Of a DNA stretch of 64,000 nucleotides, positions 60,834 through 64,000 are shown piece after piece; positions within the stretch are counted from its first letter, which is position 1, and every line of letters begins with the position of its first letter. The translations under genes and the position numbers were made by a program. The notes under the pieces are model-generated. The model was given only the letters and a program-made list of their open reading frames with translations, was not told the DNA's origin and made no database searches. The DNA is from Paludibacteraceae bacterium (GTDB lineage Bacteria; Bacteroidota; Bacteroidia; Bacteroidales; Paludibacteraceae): NCBI GenBank assembly GCA_031292565.1, contig JARLGW010000012.1:186001-250000 (forward strand), in the 5' to 3' direction.

Positions 60834-62759
60834 ATGAACCACGGATTTGTAAAAATAGCCGCCGCCATACCTTCGGTGAAGGTGGCCGATTGCCAATCGA
60901 ATACTGAAAGCATACTGGGGCAGATACGCCAATGCATAGAACAGGAAGTGCAAATAGTGTGCTTCCCCGAACTGGCCATCACCGCCTACACCTGTGCCGA
61001 TTTGTTTCACAACCATTTGCTGCTGGATGAGGCTGAAAAGTCGTTGACCTACTTGCTGGAACAAACGAAGAGGCAATCTATCGTGTGCATCGTGGGGATG
61101 CCGGTGAAATCGCGCAACCAGTTGTTCAATGCCGCCGTGGCGTTTCAAAGAGGAAAGATACTGGCCGTGGTGCCTAAAACATACCTGGCTGCTTACAACG
61201 AGTTTTACGAAACCCGTTGGTTCTCGTCTGCTCAAGATGTGGTGGCCAAGGAAGTAAGCCTTTGCGGACAAATGGCTCCCATTGGTTCGGACATCATCAT
61301 GCGGAATCAGAAGTTTTCGTTCTCCATTGAGATATGCGAGGATTTCTGGACTCCCGTTCCGCCTAGCAGCTTTCAGGCTTTGGCCGGGTCGCAGCTTATT
61401 TTCAACCTTTCGGCTTCCAACGAGCTGATTGGCAAGAATAATTACCGCAAGCAACTCATCACCCAGCAATCAGCCCGTTGTATAGCTGGTTATGTATATG
61501 TATCGTCCGGCTTTGGCGAGTCGAGTACAGATTTGCTTTTCTCCGGCAATGGTATTATTGCCGAAAACGGACTTATCATTGCCGAAAACGAACGCTTCTC
61601 ATTGGATGAGCAATTGGTGGTTACCGATATAGATATTGAACGTATGAGTGGCGACCGTCAAAAAAATACTTGCTTTATGCAAGGTCTTTCACCATTGAAA
61701 ACGGATAGTAATTTCCGTATCGTTCCATTTGAACTTCCTGTTTACCAACGCTTTGTATTGTCAAGAGATGTATTTCCATTCCCATTTATCCCAACCGGGT
61801 TGGAGCTGAACGACCGTTGCCACGAAATATTCAATATTCAGATGAATGCGTTGGCTGTTCGCCTGCACCACACGGGTATTAAAACCGTGGTGGTGGGTAT
61901 TTCCGGTGGGTTGGATAGTACGCTGGCTTTACTCGTTTGCGTGAAAACGTTTGACAAGATGGGCTTACCTCGTAAAAACATTCAAGGTATTACCATGCCG
62001 GGTTTTGGCACTACCGATCGCACCTATAATAATGCCAGGCAATTGATAGAAAAACTGGGGGTAACTTTCCGTGAAATTGATATAAAGGATGCTTGTATTC
62101 AACATCTTAAAGATATAGAGCATGAGGGCGAACTGGATATTACGTATGAAAACACGCAGGCTCGCGAGCGCACCCAAATACTGATGGACATTGCCAATCA
62201 GATGGGTGGTCTGGTTATCGGTACGGGCGACCTGTCCGAACTGGCTCTCGGCTGGGCTACTTATAATGGTGACCACATGAGCATGTATGCCGTGAACAAC
62301 AGCATACCTAAAACGTTGGTTCGCTACCTGGTAAAATGGGTGACGGAAAACAAGATGGAAGAAGCCGCCAAACATATTTTGCTCGACGTGATAGATACAC
62401 CTGTGAGTCCTGAATTGCTTCCGGCAGATGAAAACGGTGATATTGCGCAGAAAACCGAAGATGTGGTAGGCCCTTACGAGCTGCACGATTTTTACCTGTA
62501 CTATATGTTGCGTTACGGGTTCCGTCCGTCTAAAATATATTTCCTGGCACAAAAAGCTTTTAAAGGAAAATATGACAACGACACTATCAAGAAATGGCTC
62601 AAGGTATTCCTCCGCCGTTTCTTCTCGCAACAATTCAAACGATCTAGTATGCCAGACGGGCCAAAAGTTGGTTCGGTAAACCTCTCACCTCGTGGTGATT
62701 GGCGCATGCCAAGTGATGCTTCTTCTCGCATGTGGCTTGATGAGGCTGAAAAATTGTAA
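60834..62759 (+). CDS. nadE: Glutamine-dependent NAD+ synthase
   Basis: 641 aa. The N-terminal nitrilase-type glutaminase has Glu in FPELAITAY, Lys in VVPKTYLAAYNEFYE and Cys in IEICEDFW. The synthetase domain has the PP-loop VVVGISGGLDSTLALLV and GTGDLSELALGWATYNGDHMS. It amidates deamido-NAD with ammonia from glutamine. Confidence 0.97.
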   Translation: MNHGFVKIAAAIPSVKVADCQSNTESILGQIRQCIEQEVQIVCFPELAITAYTCADLFHNHLLLDEAEKSLTYLLEQTKRQSIVCIVGMPVKSRNQLFNAAVAFQRGKILAVVPKTYLAAYNEFYETRWFSSAQDVVAKEVSLCGQMAPIGSDIIMRNQKFSFSIEICEDFWTPVPPSSFQALAGSQLIFNLSASNELIGKNNYRKQLITQQSARCIAGYVYVSSGFGESSTDLLFSGNGIIAENGLIIAENERFSLDEQLVVTDIDIERMSGDRQKNTCFMQGLSPLKTDSNFRIVPFELPVYQRFVLSRDVFPFPFIPTGLELNDRCHEIFNIQMNALAVRLHHTGIKTVVVGISGGLDSTLALLVCVKTFDKMGLPRKNIQGITMPGFGTTDRTYNNARQLIEKLGVTFREIDIKDACIQHLKDIEHEGELDITYENTQARERTQILMDIANQMGGLVIGTGDLSELALGWATYNGDHMSMYAVNNSIPKTLVRYLVKWVTENKMEEAAKHILLDVIDTPVSPELLPADENGDIAQKTEDVVGPYELHDFYLYYMLRYGFRPSKIYFLAQKAFKGKYDNDTIKKWLKVFLRRFFSQQFKRSSMPDGPKVGSVNLSPRGDWRMPSDASSRMWLDEAEKL

Positions 62760-62791
62760 GCACAGCTTAATTTTTTAATTCACAATTAATT

Positions 62792-62823
62792 AACCCTCTT
62801 TGTTTGAAAAAATAAAGAGGGTT
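62792..62823 (+). terminator. Terminator of nadE
   Basis: AACCCTCTTT / AAAGAGGGTT stem with a 12-nt loop. Confidence 0.75.
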
Positions 62824-62844
62824 ATTCTTTTAAAGAGGGCTAAT

Positions 62845-62870
62845 AAATTGCAATCTCTACATTGCAATTT
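62845..62870. promoter_or_regulatory. Operator-like inverted repeat before the SulP gene
   Basis: AAATTGCAAT-ctctac-ATTGCAATTT, perfect 10-bp arms. The right arm contains the likely -33 TTG (62862-62864), so a bound protein would block the promoter. Confidence 0.6.
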
Positions 62871-62882
62871 TCAATTTTATCC

Positions 62883-62890
62883 TACCTTTG
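62883..62890 (+). promoter_or_regulatory. -7 element TACCTTTG of the SulP gene
   Basis: Perfect TAnnTTTG, 18 bp after the TTG at 62862 and 26 bases before the ATG. Confidence 0.65.
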
Positions 62891-62915
62891 CATTTTCACT
62901 TCTAAATCTTTTGTT

Positions 62916-64000
62916 ATGCATGTTGATTTAAAATTTCATTTTCAACCTAAGTTTTTCGAAAGCATAAAAACATACAACAAGGAGAAGTTCTTTGCCGATT
63001 TGATGTCGGGTATTATTGTGGGCATCGTGGCTCTACCATTGGCCATTGCTTTCGGTATAGCTTCGGGGGTTACTCCTCAACAAGGATTAATCACGGCCAT
63101 CATTGCCGGCTTTGTTATTTCTTTCCTGGGCGGTAGTAGTGTACAAATAGGGGGGCCTACAGGTGCTTTTATTGTTATTGTTTACGGTATTATTCAGCAA
63201 TACGGTATTCAAGGATTGATGATAGCCACCTTGCTAGCAGGCGTTATGCTTATACTCATGGGCGTTTTCCGGCTGGGTACCGTTATTAAGTTTATTCCAT
63301 ATCCGGTAGTGATTGGGTTCACGGCTGGTATCGCGGTAACGATTTTTACCACGCAGATAAAAGATTTTTTCGGACTAAGTATTGCTAAAACACCCGGAGA
63401 TTTTGTGGGTAAATGGGCTACTTATTTTCAACATTTCGACACGGTTAATTATTGGGCGTTGGGTATGGGTGCGTTAAGCGTTCTGCTTATTTTCAATAGT
63501 TCCAAGCTGATAAAAAAAATTCCCGGTTCGCTTATTGCCATTATCGTGATGACGGTGGCTGCCTTTTTATTGCGTAAATATCTTGGAATAACGAATATAG
63601 AAACTATTGGCGACCGCTTTACCATTCAGGCTACATTGCCTAAACCACAAGGTTTTGAGCTGAACATGGAAGTAATCACCCATTTATTGCCTCCAGCGTT
63701 TACCATTGCTTTGCTGGGAGCCATAGAGTCCTTGCTTTCGGCCACGGTAGCCGACGGGGTTACGGGCGATCATCATCATGCAAATACCGAACTTATAGGC
63801 CAAGGTGTAGCCAATATATTGTCGCCGCTTTTTGGTGGAATACCTGCCACGGGGGCAATAGCCAGAACCATGACGAACATAAATAACGGTGGACGCACTC
63901 CGGTGGCCGGGATGGTTCACGCGGTGGTGCTGTTGCTCATCTTGCTTTTCCTTGGGCCACTTACCAAATACATCCCGATGGCTTGTCTGGCCGGTGTGCT
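62916..64000 (+). CDS. SulP family inorganic anion transporter (3' end outside window)
   Basis: The ATG at 62916 opens a frame that runs past the window end (361 codons visible); it was absent from the ORF track because it has no stop. After ~20 residues come the family's membrane helices: DLMSGIIVGIVALPLAIAFGIASG, then GGSSVQIGGPTGAFIVIVYGII and FTIALLGAIESLLSATVADG. SulP proteins carry sulfate, bicarbonate or related anions; whether a STAS domain follows cannot be seen. A 10-bp inverted repeat overlaps its promoter. Confidence 0.92.
   Translation, partial: MHVDLKFHFQPKFFESIKTYNKEKFFADLMSGIIVGIVALPLAIAFGIASGVTPQQGLITAIIAGFVISFLGGSSVQIGGPTGAFIVIVYGIIQQYGIQGLMIATLLAGVMLILMGVFRLGTVIKFIPYPVVIGFTAGIAVTIFTTQIKDFFGLSIAKTPGDFVGKWATYFQHFDTVNYWALGMGALSVLLIFNSSKLIKKIPGSLIAIIVMTVAAFLLRKYLGITNIETIGDRFTIQATLPKPQGFELNMEVITHLLPPAFTIALLGAIESLLSATVADGVTGDHHHANTELIGQGVANILSPLFGGIPATGAIARTMTNINNGGRTPVAGMVHAVVLLLILLFLGPLTKYIPMACLAGV

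Noticed and set aside
61965-62633. 222-aa minus ORF inside nadE
   Set aside because: Antisense shadow of the NAD synthetase domain; the plus strand has full catalytic motifs.
63684-63920. 78-aa minus ORF at the right edge
   Set aside because: Antisense shadow of the SulP gene, whose frame carries membrane helices.

Overview
This window looks like a stretch of Bacteroidota chromosome, most likely order Bacteroidales. Many genes are preceded by the Bacteroidota -7 element TAnnTTTG rather than by Shine-Dalgarno sequences. The gene content includes lineage-typical families: DUF4271, DUF4294, DUF4403, DUF6132, an outer-membrane beta-barrel family protein with a CarboxypepD_reg-like N-terminus, fused lipoprotein MsrB-MsrA, long-form IspG, and an argR-GNAT-argG arginine cluster. 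I cannot fix the genus from sequence alone. There are no rRNA or tRNA genes, complete insertion sequences or CRISPR arrays that I can see.

Layout. 1-14 kb, mostly minus strand, is housekeeping: DUF4271 (cut by the window edge), LOG-family hydrolase, an outer-membrane barrel, pyk-aroQ, a secreted amidase, topA, gpmI and a polyprenyl synthetase. 14-19 kb carries polA, an AT-rich acyltransferase and an NAD(P)-binding protein. 18.8-20.8 kb is a metal-handling locus: an AraC-type regulator with an HMA-like N-terminus, and an ArsP_1/SO_0444-family permease with a C-terminal HMA domain. 20.8-31.5 kb holds dusB, a U32 peptidase-family protein, DUF4403, mscS-tsaE, efp, argR-GNAT-argG, ychF and DUF4294. 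31.5-36.4 kb holds a membrane-anchored GyrI-like protein, birA, dacB, a Yip1/DUF2089 pair and a 2-Cys peroxiredoxin.

36.6-39.4 kb is a compact minus-strand operon that I consider the most interesting part: MarR regulator, lipoprotein thioredoxin, DUF6132, a Cys-rich membrane protein, cytoplasmic thioredoxin, an HMA-SAM methyltransferase fusion and a small ferredoxin. Its promoter carries a TTTCCA-n-TGGAAA palindrome that also occurs, at similar spacing to the -7 element, in front of the HMA permease 20 kb away. The two loci may therefore form one regulon for metal or metalloid handling (inference).

39.7-50 kb holds ispG (with an in-frame G10 tract), msrBA, hsp20, an mnmA homologue, an M16 peptidase, two tandem secreted Lys/Ala-rich microproteins and a CoA-transferase. 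50-53 kb has a 280-bp array of alternating short hairpins and a tandem duplicate of M20 deacylases. 54-57.4 kb has a secreted Ig-like protein and a glycosyltransferase whose 3' end stops abruptly against a convergent, AT-rich KAP-family NTPase, suggesting an insertion. The window ends with a CDF transporter, dnaG, nadE and the start of a SulP transporter.

Short hairpin repeats are scattered between genes, including a 24-bp family with compensatory stem changes.
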